Source of the DNA: Lentinus brumalis | Taxonomy: Eukaryota > Basidiomycota > Agaricomycetes > Polyporales > Polyporaceae | DNA length: 45,857 nucleotides | Assembly (NCBI GenBank): GCA_001792895.1 | Contig: MARA01000086.1 | Coordinates: 1 to 45,857 of the forward strand | Reading direction: 5' to 3' | Shown here: positions 29,567-39,493 of the stretch, one piece after another | How positions within the stretch are numbered: the stretch's first letter is position 1 | How the letters are laid out: every line of letters starts with the position of its first letter | The notes under the pieces: generated by a model | What the model was told of the DNA's origin: nothing | What the model saw: only the letters and a program-made list of their open reading frames with translations | The model's database searches: none | Position numbers and translations under genes: made by a program

Positions 29567-31079
29567 TTACCTTCGCTGGCAGGAATCGTCGTACCTAAAA
29601 GACGATTCTCTTCGTTCCTCATCGATCGTAACACGCTCTACATCGACAGAGGTGCCTGTGTGCCATGGAAGTATCAGAGTCAAAAGAGATGCTCGGATGA
29701 TGATTGGACGTACCAGGAATGGAGAGATAATCAAGGGCCATGCGCGAGAGCCGAGGAAAGCTGGTGCGGCGGTCGGTCCACCACTGCAATGGGTTGTCGG
29801 TGGGCTCTGTGTTGCCGGCGAAGTAGCAAGTGATCTCGTCGCTGGCAGCAATGTCGACCTTACCGGCCATGCTGGCGAAGTGATCGAAGATATTCATGCC
29901 CTGCAATAGCCGTGAGAGACAGCAGCATCTAGCGTCGCGCGAGCGTACCTCGGGCACATCTGCCACAGCAGAGCAGCGCTTGCGCTTCCGAGTGGACGCG
30001 CTCATCAAAGTCGAGGCCTCACCGTCGTCCGCAGTGCGCTCCGGTTCGTCGGGGACCACAGCATCCTTGTAGACTTGATCGTACTCATCTTGCAGCATCT
30101 CCCGGGCATCCTTCATCCACGATGATGGCCAGCCGGCCTGCTTGAAGTACTCATCCTTGTACAAGGGGTGCAGCACTGAAAAATGCCGCGTCAATTTCGT
30201 CACATCACTCGAAGACGATGGTGCAACTCACTCAGCGCGATGCGATATGTGGCAGACATATCCAAGAGCTTGTAGTACCGATTGAGGAGCTTCTTGCCGC
30301 GGGCCAGGGACGTCCGGATGGCTTCATCGTAGCGGCCCTCGTGGCGGATCTGGTTCGTCAGTGTCATGTCGATGAGGTCCATGGCAGGAATGACCCTTGC
30401 CAAGTTGGGGCTACTGCGAGAGAAGTAGGTCGTGCCATCTTTGAAGATCTGCGACCAGCGCAGGAGAGACGAGAGGGTGCGGGCCAGCCGCTGAGAAGAA
30501 AGAGACGATGAGGGGCAGAGGGAGAAGAGCAATGCGCACAAGGTTCAGGAGAAGTCGGGGACGAGCGCCGGATGGTGGACCGTGTGTTTGTGGGTGCCCA
30601 TGTAAGCACGGACAAATAAACATGTTTGTACAGGAACACGCACCTTCAACACGTCGCACAACTGCGTTACTATAGTCCACTCCCTGGCCGACAGCTCGTA
30701 CGCACGCAGCCCCAGATCGAGGCGGGAGCAGATCTCCTCAATGGCCTCGCGATACTTGACGGCAACATCAAGCATGTCGTGCATCGAGTTCCACCGCGTG
30801 CGGACGTCTCGAGGGAGCAACTTGTCTGCAAGCTTCAACTTCTTCAAGATGTCCCTCCATGCGGGCAAGAGCTTCGTCGTCGAATGTATGATCTGGAAGG
30901 AGATTTTGCGTAGCTGTATACAGGTGAGTCACAACATATCATGTCTTGCGCAGAGGACTGACCTTCAACAGCACCTTCTTGATAGGGCGCACATGCACCT
31001 CGAACTCGGCCGCTTCTTCGTCCGTCAAGCTGTCTACCTCGTCCACCCAGGACTCGTCACTTGGTTTGAAGTGGGCCAT
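29567..31079 (-). pseudogene. hAT transposase relic, truncated at both ends
   Basis: Exons read MAHFKPSDESWVDEVDSLTD, LRKISFQIIHSTTKLLPAW, LLPRDVRTRWNSMHDMLDVA, TYFSRSSPNLARVIPAMDLI, VLHPLYKDEYFKQAGWPSSW and finally NPLQWWTDRRTSFPRLSRMA/LDYLSIPGTSVDVERV. The last part is the hAT C-terminal dimerisation domain, which normally continues FS-GR and a further helix; here it switches to an unrelated tail (TIDEERRESSFRYDDSCQRR). The zinc-finger N-terminus and the first catalytic region are absent; similarity begins only in the middle of the protein, close to the 3' end of the neighbouring Helitron. No terminal inverted repeats were found. It is non-autonomous and presumably inactive. Confidence 0.75.
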
Positions 31080-31214
31080 TTCTGGCAGGGACGATCGATG
31101 AGGAAGTGGAGGATCTCTGTGCTGCTCTATGAGGATGCGCATGTATATGACATATTAATTGATTACAACAGGAATAAATACCGTTATACATCGGAGTACT
31201 TGCTAGTCTATCAC

Positions 31215-34200
31215 TTACAATCTAGTATAAATGACCATCTTCATGACATACTTATCTACTGTCTGTAACTTCTTTGGGGGAAAGTTAACTATGTTATCAT
31301 AATACACCACTTGATCTTTGTACTTAGCACCGTCATGGAAATATACTCCACCTGATTTGTCAATAAATCTGCATACAAAGTGCTTCCCAGCAGCATCATC
31401 TGCATGATACACAATTCCGCATACACGATACATCTGGTCATTGAAAATGATCTGGTTATCAACGAGTACTTTGACACCATGAGTTATGAATGCAATGAAG
31501 TAGGGGGTAGATTCATATTCTGTATATGTCTGCATGGACCGTTGACACTTAGGACAATCCTTATGGGCTTTCTGAGTCTTTAGTGCATCAATCCATTGGC
31601 GGATCGACTTGCCCCGATGGGTCCCCAGCTTAGCAGGATTATTCTTCCAGAGGCTCTCCTCACAAGTCCAGATAACCCCATTGTCTAAGTCTGGGTCTCC
31701 TTCATGACCGCATGCTCTGCACACATAGGACTTCTTTAGGGCCGGTTCATCGACTGCAAGGAGGTTTCTGGCCACAGAGTATAGATCGGTATAGGTCCTT
31801 CCAGTCAAACCTAACTCAGGTTCTTGACAGCCAAGCATATTCCGGATATAGTCTCGAGCTTCCTGCAAGGTAGAGGTAGGCTTCTCTGCCAGCACTTGTG
31901 AGAACTTCACTCCCGCTTGTCCTAAAAGCTCACTTGTGTTATACACGTCTTCATCCCATGCAGGTTTGCATTCCATGTACACAGATAGAAGAATTGTCAA
32001 CAAGCTGTCGTATGCACAACTCCAATTCACTGGATCCCACGGAAAGCCACAAAAGTTCTTGCTACCTGCTGGAGGACAAGTTGCCTTGATTCGCTTGACT
32101 GACTTTGTTTGAACAATCTCAGCTTCAAGATCAGCTTGGTCATCCTGTTTGCACTTATCCTTCCGTTGTATTCCAACATTGCTCAGACTCTGCAATGCCT
32201 GGGTGCCTCGAGCAGCTACAAATCCGGCAGTGTTCTTTTGGGTTGTCTTTGTTGTAGCCTTTCCCGGTTCAGCTTCCTTGCCTTTATCTTTGGTTTCTGC
32301 TATCACCGTCCATGGACTGTCTTTTGACTTGTCTTGTATAGGGAAGGGATCGTCCTCTGACCACTGAATGGCAGTATGAACCCCTTCTGGCACGTACTGC
32401 TCACCTTTCCACTTCCGGAAGGAGTATATCAGTTCATTTCGCGTGATGCCAACAACTGTGGGAGGTACTTCACCAAGATATCGCATTTTTGTGATCTTGT
32501 CCAACAGTTCTAACTCTCTGAACTCTTGCCTAAGACTTCCGGCAATACCCCCCTTCAACTTGGACGCATTGAATGGTTGTACAATAATTGTCCCAGCCAA
32601 GGTAGACCCTCTCGATAGGCATGTATAGACCGACTGATGGTTCTTGCAATTTTGTATGTCACATACATTATCAGGACGGGTCCGACCTTGAGAAGCAAAG
32701 TCTGTCATGGCAAAATTGGGCACTACAGGTACTTGGTCACGGTTGATCTCAATGATCTTACCATTAGGTAGCTTGCATTTAACTTTACGGACCTGATGTA
32801 CCAAAGGAATGACATTTTCTGGAAGGCCTTTTACTTGAACTTTAGACGGCGCTGCAGTCAGCTTCACAAATAACGTGTCCAGGGCAAATTTGTCTTCAGA
32901 GACAGGACGGGATGTCCAGCCTACCACAACTCCCTCAGCACCATTGGTCACACAGCATTCAGTGGCCACATTGATCTTGATCATGACGGGCATGCCAATA
33001 CATATAGAGAGCTTCCCCGGATGATGTTCAGTCAGTTCAGGAGAGAGGTCCCATAAGAGTGCCTGCAGTTCAGAGTTGACAATGTTTGTTGCCCGCTTTG
33101 GGTTCACCTTGTTTTGCCGCTGTCTCTTGGGCATGTCGCTGCTATCAGTTTCTGATCCAAGTTTGTCTCGGGAATAGAACGTCTGCAGCACTTGGCCATT
33201 CTCTTTTGCGAACCTTTCACAGCCTAGTTCATTTATCTTGTCCCGATAAGAATTCCACGATGTTATAACGGAGACATTTCTGAAACGAGGTTGATTCAAC
33301 TTCGGTCTTTCCTTGCCTGGACCGGCAACCCTTGACTGTATCAGCTTAATGTCCTCATCCGTACATGCTCTATACCGCAAGTTCTCTAAAGCAGTTCTGA
33401 GCTTTGCATCCTCGGGAGTTTGGGACCGTTGTCTCATATTCTCTCGGAGAATTACGACTGTAGTGAATTGATGCCAGACTGCCTTGCCGATAGATGCCTT
33501 TTGTGTTGCATGGGCATGGGTGCGGTGAATGACGCGTCCAACATCATGTGCATACAAAGGCTTGCCATTCATTGATGGGGGAAGCTGGGCAAAGTCACCC
33601 GCGAAGATCATGTTGATTCCACCAAAAGGCACACCGTCATTCTTCAGAGCTGCACACATCTTGGCACAAATCTTGTACAGACTATGGCAGTCAAGCATGC
33701 TCACTTCGTCCATGAAGATGTACTCGACATTCTGAAGCTTGGCTCGCACTTGCATAAGCCCAGCCAGTGATTCTGAAGAATCTTTACTCCGGAATCCCAG
33801 CATAGAATGATAGGTTGATCCTCCAATCAGTGAGGCCGCAGATCCGGTAGGTGCCAGGCACATGAACCTGTAACTTTCTTTCCTTTCCGCAAAGAAGTGA
33901 GTGAGAGCCTTGATGACCTGAGATTTCCCGGTTCCAGCCATACCGCCCAGATACATTTTGAGATGCTCCCCACAAGACTGAATAGCATGGTTTGCTACTA
34001 TGCGGAATGCTCTCTCCTGATCCTCGTTGAGGCTGAACAAGTCAACGGTATTATCTATAAGTGCCTTTGCTGCTGGATCGGTGACCTCGAATGCTTTACG
34101 CATAAAGTACTGCTTGTCCACCAACTTCACATCATTGGGCTCATCATTCACCGGCAGCTGGCTGGCAGTAGGTTGCTTTTTCTGACTTGCCTCTGTGTCA

Positions 34201-34337
34201 CGAGCATCCAAGATATCTTGACGCATCGTATCAAGTAATCCTTTCCACTCTGTAGATGTACAGTCTTCATCTGGAGTTACCCTTGGCAGAGTAGATGTCG
34301 ATGTCGACGGTAGGGGGCAGCCATAGGATCTAACCAT
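31215..34337 (-). CDS. Helitron helicase part: PIF1-like SF1 helicase with C-terminal cysteine-peptidase-like domain
   Basis: The helicase shows Walker A GGMAGTGKSQ (residues 131-140), APTGSAASLIGGSTYHSMLG, Walker B FMDEVSML, AGDFAQLPP and NFAMTDFASQGRT, the usual PIF1/RecD-like series. It unwinds DNA during rolling-circle transposition. The last 270 residues form a second domain with FPWDPVNWSCAYDSLLTILL (putative catalytic Cys near 32010), a CRACG...C...CPKC zinc-type motif and HFVCRFIDKSGGVYFHDG (putative His near 31340). This resembles ubiquitin-specific or OTU-type cysteine peptidases, an inference from residue context. The frame begins 61 bp inside the upstream Rep frame, and its first codons look like a continuation of that protein after a one-base shift, so the ATG at 34337 is probably not an original start. 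Confidence 0.8.
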   Translation of the reverse strand: MVRSYGCPLPSTSTSTLPRVTPDEDCTSTEWKGLLDTMRQDILDARDTEASQKKQPTASQLPVNDEPNDVKLVDKQYFMRKAFEVTDPAAKALIDNTVDLFSLNEDQERAFRIVANHAIQSCGEHLKMYLGGMAGTGKSQVIKALTHFFAERKESYRFMCLAPTGSAASLIGGSTYHSMLGFRSKDSSESLAGLMQVRAKLQNVEYIFMDEVSMLDCHSLYKICAKMCAALKNDGVPFGGINMIFAGDFAQLPPSMNGKPLYAHDVGRVIHRTHAHATQKASIGKAVWHQFTTVVILRENMRQRSQTPEDAKLRTALENLRYRACTDEDIKLIQSRVAGPGKERPKLNQPRFRNVSVITSWNSYRDKINELGCERFAKENGQVLQTFYSRDKLGSETDSSDMPKRQRQNKVNPKRATNIVNSELQALLWDLSPELTEHHPGKLSICIGMPVMIKINVATECCVTNGAEGVVVGWTSRPVSEDKFALDTLFVKLTAAPSKVQVKGLPENVIPLVHQVRKVKCKLPNGKIIEINRDQVPVVPNFAMTDFASQGRTRPDNVCDIQNCKNHQSVYTCLSRGSTLAGTIIVQPFNASKLKGGIAGSLRQEFRELELLDKITKMRYLGEVPPTVVGITRNELIYSFRKWKGEQYVPEGVHTAIQWSEDDPFPIQDKSKDSPWTVIAETKDKGKEAEPGKATTKTTQKNTAGFVAARGTQALQSLSNVGIQRKDKCKQDDQADLEAEIVQTKSVKRIKATCPPAGSKNFCGFPWDPVNWSCAYDSLLTILLSVYMECKPAWDEDVYNTSELLGQAGVKFSQVLAEKPTSTLQEARDYIRNMLGCQEPELGLTGRTYTDLYSVARNLLAVDEPALKKSYVCRACGHEGDPDLDNGVIWTCEESLWKNNPAKLGTHRGKSIRQWIDALKTQKAHKDCPKCQRSMQTYTEYESTPYFIAFITHGVKVLVDNQIIFNDQMYRVCGIVYHADDAAGKHFVCRFIDKSGGVYFHDGAKYKDQVVYYDNIVNFPPKKLQTVDKYVMKMVIYTRL

Positions 34338-37300
34338 CCTGAAGTCTTCATGATATTCTCAGCAGTCTGCATGCGGGTCAAGCGGGTCAATTCCCCGGGG
34401 CTTAGAGAGTTCCAGTCAGTAGAGTTTATAAGCTCATTCTCTCTGTCATCTGCTGTTGCTTCTCCGTCAAAGATATAACCATCCATCTCTAGATCGTCCA
34501 ACTCCCGGTTGCTCATATAGAGAGGATTATCCCCACCTTTGCCAGCCTGCCTTCTCATTGCAGAATAGTCATCTCGAGCATCATTGCACTCATACTTGAT
34601 GTGGAAAAACTTCATGATTTCCGTTTGTCTTTCCGAGAAGCTATGAGCATCAAACACATCATTCCACATCGTATCTTTGTTTACTCGCAAGTCCTTGCCG
34701 GACCTCCAGGGCTTAAACAGAGTCAACATTGTCATACAATATTCCTCACGGCTACCTGCATCTTTGCGCGGTAGAGGTCCTCCAATAAAGTTTGGGACAA
34801 ACCCTTCTAGCTCCTCCATCATTCGAACTTCATGTGTAGTTGCCTGAGGATGATTGGCCATGAATGTGTGGTACTTAGGGCTGCGCTTTGCCGGAGGAGA
34901 TACCTGTGCCTGAATTATCTCTGCCTCAACCACTTCCTTCTCAAATATCTCAGCCGCCTTGGTTGTCAGAAGAAGTTCATCCTCAGATTCTTCTTCCTCT
35001 TCTGCATATATCGGACGACCTCCCATGCACGTCTCCTCCTCCTCATCATCAGTATCAGCAGCTGGTTCTGGCTCATCACCATCGTTGTCATCATATGCAG
35101 TATGAAGATGCGGAATGGTCTCGTCAACAGCATAGTCATTCTCAAACTCGCTGTCATCATCAGGCGCAATATACTTCTGGGGCTTTGCATGTTTACGGCG
35201 AGAAGCTGACATAGGCTTCTTGTGGTTCAGTCTGATCCAATCATAGACACAAACATCCTCGTATTCAGCAGGCCTCCACATGTAATCAAGAACAGGTGAG
35301 ATGGGTACGATCCTTTTTCTGCCATTGTTTGACTGCTCATCCAAGGCGACCACAACAGTAGCCTTGCCATCTTCCGCAATATTCTTTGAGTCATCCCAAG
35401 AACGCATGACTTCTAAGACATAACCTCTCCAATAACACGCCCTGAACTTATGACCGGTATAGTGGTCCGGATGCTTCAGCAAGTACATGGCTGCCATTGG
35501 TCCTCCAATCTCCGACGCTGCAGTGAGGGAATTTACCATCTTTGTCATCATGCTTCTCGCCTTATCAGCTCTAGACTTGTCACTGCAGAGAAGCTCCGTG
35601 TTTCTCTCAAACACCTTTTGCACTGACTGGAACATGACATGAGTCTTCAGTGGGGTCTTCGTGATGTAGTCCGCAACGTAGGCAATCACGGACTTGATAG
35701 CGGTTCCGGACATAAGGCTAGTGACATCGTGGTTGCAGCGTAGCAGATATGAGACTACCGGTGTGAATGTGTTGAGCCATGCCTCGCCTTTCTTCATGAT
35801 CAAAGCTCCTGACTCCGGATCAACAGCAGTCTCCTTGAATGTGTCTCGGGGAAAGCGGGCCTTGCAAAGCTTGGTGATCGGGTCCGTACATCCTCTGTTG
35901 TCTGACTCTTGCATACCGCTGTTCTGAGCACCTTTGGGGGTCTTGCTATTCTTGCTCCTTGTTGTACACTTGTGAACATTGGACAAATATAAGATCTCGT
36001 CAACTTCTTCTATATATTTTGTCCACCATTCACGGTATGTCTCGCATTTGGGACAGTCAGGACTCTCCTCATGGTCACATTTCTTCGGTGGTATTTTTGG
36101 CAAGGTCTCAGTTGGTGGAACACGGAAAGGGTCTTTTGCCTTCCGGCTTGCAATCCTACTTGCTACAGACTCCATGTCTCCATCCAAGAATTCACCCTTG
36201 TGCACGCTTTCCAAGTACTCCACCATCTTCTGTTGAAAGTCTGACTCTGGATCCATGATGCGATCTCGTACTTCTTGTGGAGTCAGCGCGCATTTAATCC
36301 ATACCAGCATGTGCAGATGAAGCGTCAGTCTTCCCTGTTGCTCAACCGTCCCGTAGTACCCTGCAGTATCACCGTAGATCCCAAGTCGGTCCAACCCTAC
36401 ACCGAGCACATGTTTGATAAACAAGTCAACCATAACCTTGAAGAATCTGGCACCGGCAACCGGATTATTTGCGATAAGCCGCAGTCTCTCATCTTGGTCG
36501 CGGAACCTTGGGACAAATGTCTGATCAGTATCAGCCATGTACAGCGCAAGCGGGTGTTTGACATCTGCGGGTGCAAAGGTTATGAACCAAGAGGGTGCTC
36601 CAAGGTACGAAACCAAAGACCATATTTCATTTCGCATGTACTTCTTGCTCGTGATGGAGCCCTGGACCTTGTGGTTGACATGATCAAGGTCATTGAGTAC
36701 TTTGAAGCAAGCCTTCTCCGCGTCGGTTTCCGGCTTAACGGGACCTTCCTTCAGTCGTTCTATGAGCGCTGTCAGCGTGCTAGAACTAATGCTCAATATA
36801 CGGCTGGCTATATCGTTGAACTTGTTGCGGTCCGCTAGTAAGTATCCAGCAGTAGCTGACTTTTTGATCTGTTCGTGATTGAGGGCAACAAGGGGGAATA
36901 GCGGCTCGAGCTGGAACCTCTTGTCATGATACATGAGCAACTGCTGCTTGCGCCTCTCCTCACTGACAGGCTTCTGGATGCGGGAATTCCTGAGTCCACC
37001 ATACCCATACGGGAACAGCCAGGGGAACATCTGCGGATAGAGTTGCGGGTTGTCGTATATACTTTCAGGTTGCTTGGCCTGTCCTATACCGAGCGCTTTA
37101 CCTTGAGACTTGAAATGTTCCACAGCTCTGGCAGTAATTTCATAGGGCCGAACTTTGCCAAGGTGTTCCAGATATGTGCCCGTAAGACCGTGGACTACAA
37201 ATGGACAGTCACCATCCTCTACACCTTCATCTTCTTCAGTGTCATTCACGGCAGTTGCTTCCGAGTCCTTGTTTGTGGCCATGCTCATAGTGTAGTTCAC

Positions 37301-39209
37301 TACGACAGGGGGCTCATCCTCCGGATATGCGTCTAGATTCTCATATGAAATCTCCAAGTCTGCATAGTCTTCATGATTGAGCTTTAACCACTCCAGTGCT
37401 TCTTTGACCTTGTTACGCCTCACCAACATTGGAGTCCTCTTAAACTCTTTATGTGTTGGCACATTGGGTCCGATATACATGAAGGCTAGCACTTCATCGA
37501 GGTCATCACGCGGTGGAGGCAATGCGTGATATATCTTGGGCATGGGCAGAGAGTGGCTGACAACATTAGCCTTCATCTTAGACATTCCGGACACGTGAAC
37601 CTTCACCGTACATATATTGTGCTTTACACGAGATATCAGCATCTTCTCTGTCCAGCTAAGATCCTGAAGCACGGGGGGTACCTCTCCAATCCATAAACCA
37701 TTTGCGAGACTATCAGGAGGCAGTTTCCCTTCACTTAGCTCTTCTAAACATGTTTTGCATATATCATCACATCCGGGCAGAAGAACGGGGCCAAGGAGAG
37801 GTCTTATGGGGTCGGTAGTAGCTTGTCTTTCAGCTCTTGTCACAGGAACATCGGGGATGAGCAAGGTGCTGTCAATATTAGCATCTGCGAGTGGCGACAT
37901 GTCAGACTTGTACGCAAGGAGACCGCAAACAGCGCACGCAGACTCAATGAAATTACTGATTTGGATATCTTCTGCAAACCCCCGCACGGTAGCATCTGTG
38001 AGGTTCTCGTCAAGAGGAGAAGGTGGGAAGTTGATAGCCTTATGGGTTTGCTTTGCACGACTGGCCCTCTTTCGAGCTTTGTTGGATTGCGGAAGTGAAA
38101 CTTGGGCAAACGTGGATGCAAACTTTGGGCAACTAATGCACTGGTGTGCTTGTACTCGTTCAGTGATTGCAGTCTTATTGTGGCGAATGGATACATTGGT
38201 CATGCAGTGTTTTGATGCGAAGTCCAGTAGTACCGGTTTACTCATTTTACGGACAAATTCTTCCAATGGGATATCAGCGGCAATTGTTGACCTATCCGAC
38301 AGGACAGAGAGCGGGATGTAGGATAGAAACCGATAGTTGGAGTCAGGTTGAACATCTCCTTGTAGAACATATGGGGCTATATCTTTGCCTGACCAGATAC
38401 GAGTATGCGAAGGACCTTTCTGTTGAGGCTGTCGAGGAAACTTTGCACCACCAAAACATGCCGGAGGTTCGACAGAGGTTGCGGATATGTGATCCTGGGA
38501 TCTCTTCCCATGCAAGGGATTACCATACTGTTGCGGACATATCAAACGACAAAGCTCGGGACCATGGTCATGTGACACATAGGTAGATCTTAACTGGGCC
38601 CATTTGGCCATGCATATACGTTTCCGCACTTGCTGCCGAGAGCTCAAAAGGCTATCGCACAGTGTTCTATAATGCGCAACATCATACAAGGACAGAACGA
38701 CATCTGGCATGGCAACAGAGTCTGTGAACTCCTCCACCATGCCAATGTGTAGACAGACAGACGGGAGGCTTGCACCGAGGGTGCCTCCCAAAACCCTGCC
38801 CGCAAGGGACTCAGGACTTTCTAAAAGGGTGCCTGACGAAACCCTAGATTCCGTGAATGGGCACAAGACATTCACACGGAATATGTCTGCAGGTTTTTCA
38901 ACCCACAGAGGATGCCCTATACAATATCACAGGTCATATGAGCCATCATTGCATAGTAAGGACTGTTTACATACCAGAGACATCCGGGGTGGCTGAGATC
39001 ACATTGTGGGTGTAGGAGGCCAGCACGTGCCGTCCTGCAGTATAACTGCCACAGGATAGCAGTCCTGCATATAGCAAGACGTGGCCTAACAGCCATGGAA
39101 TAATTATGGCCTGACACAGTGATATCAGGGCAATAGAGCGGTTGTGGCGTGTAGTTCGCATCCTGCTGGGCTGGCGGTTGGAGTTCAAGTCAAGATATGG
39201 ATTGAGCAC
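34277..39209 (-). CDS. Helitron Rep part: DUF6570 and Helitron-like N domain with HUH motif
   Basis: The long exon is open from 38916 to the stop at 34277. A GT-AG intron (38917-38974) plausibly adds an upstream exon starting MLNPYLDLNSN at 39209. A DUF6570-like region (YIGPNVPTHKEFKRTPMLVR, VKEALEWLKLNHEDYADLEI) precedes the Helitron-like N domain (YPQMFPWLFPYGYGG, SLVSYLGAPSWFITFAPADV, ARFFKVMVDLFIKHVLG). The rolling-circle metal motif is LTLHLHMLVW near 36320, and the paired tyrosines are in AYVADYITK near 35675. An acidic linker lies at about 34960-35200. By family, Rep nicks and rejoins DNA ends. The frame stops just after TSGWLDPMAAP where the helicase frame takes over, implying a broken single Rep-helicase protein. 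Confidence 0.82.
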
Positions 39210-39493
39210 AGATGTTGAAGTTACAGACGCCCATGTTCAACTTTCACGTGTCCCGAGACACATGCATTGGGCGTCACGTGACAGTTTGTGCCCAAAACCA
39301 CGCAAGTTCGGAGACACGCAGGTATATTCCATGTATATCTATGGGTTACATGGATTGCATATCTCTAGTTCGTAGCGCGACGTTGCAGAGTGAGGAGTAT
39401 AGGAGGGGGGGGGGGGAGGAGTGCGGGGGCGGGAGGTAAGCAGCAATTCATATCAGGTAATGACAGACAGACGACAGTTGAGGAACCCAGGTC
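38876..39493. other. Helitron 5' flank with G-rich tract
   Basis: Apart from the possible first Rep exon (38975-39209), nothing coding is seen. A run of 12 G at 39405-39416 followed by GTGCGGGGGCGGGAGG could form a G-quadruplex on the plus strand. It lies just downstream of the gene ending at 39494. Confidence 0.45.

Larger units (their letters stand above)
31140..39300 (-). mobile_element. Helitron (rolling-circle transposon), approximate extent
   Basis: A coherent block on the minus strand encodes Rep/HUH and PIF1-type helicase parts of a Helitron, with clearly lower GC than the flanks. Helitrons end in 5'-TC and CTRR-3' with a short hairpin before the 3' end. I could not identify these with confidence: several CTAG tetramers occur near 31190-31225, none with an obvious GC-rich hairpin. 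The boundaries given are only where composition and coding change. Confidence 0.7.

Noticed and set aside
31190..31225. CTAG tetramers as the Helitron 3' terminus
   Set aside because: Several occur but none is preceded by a convincing GC-rich hairpin, so no exact end is claimed.
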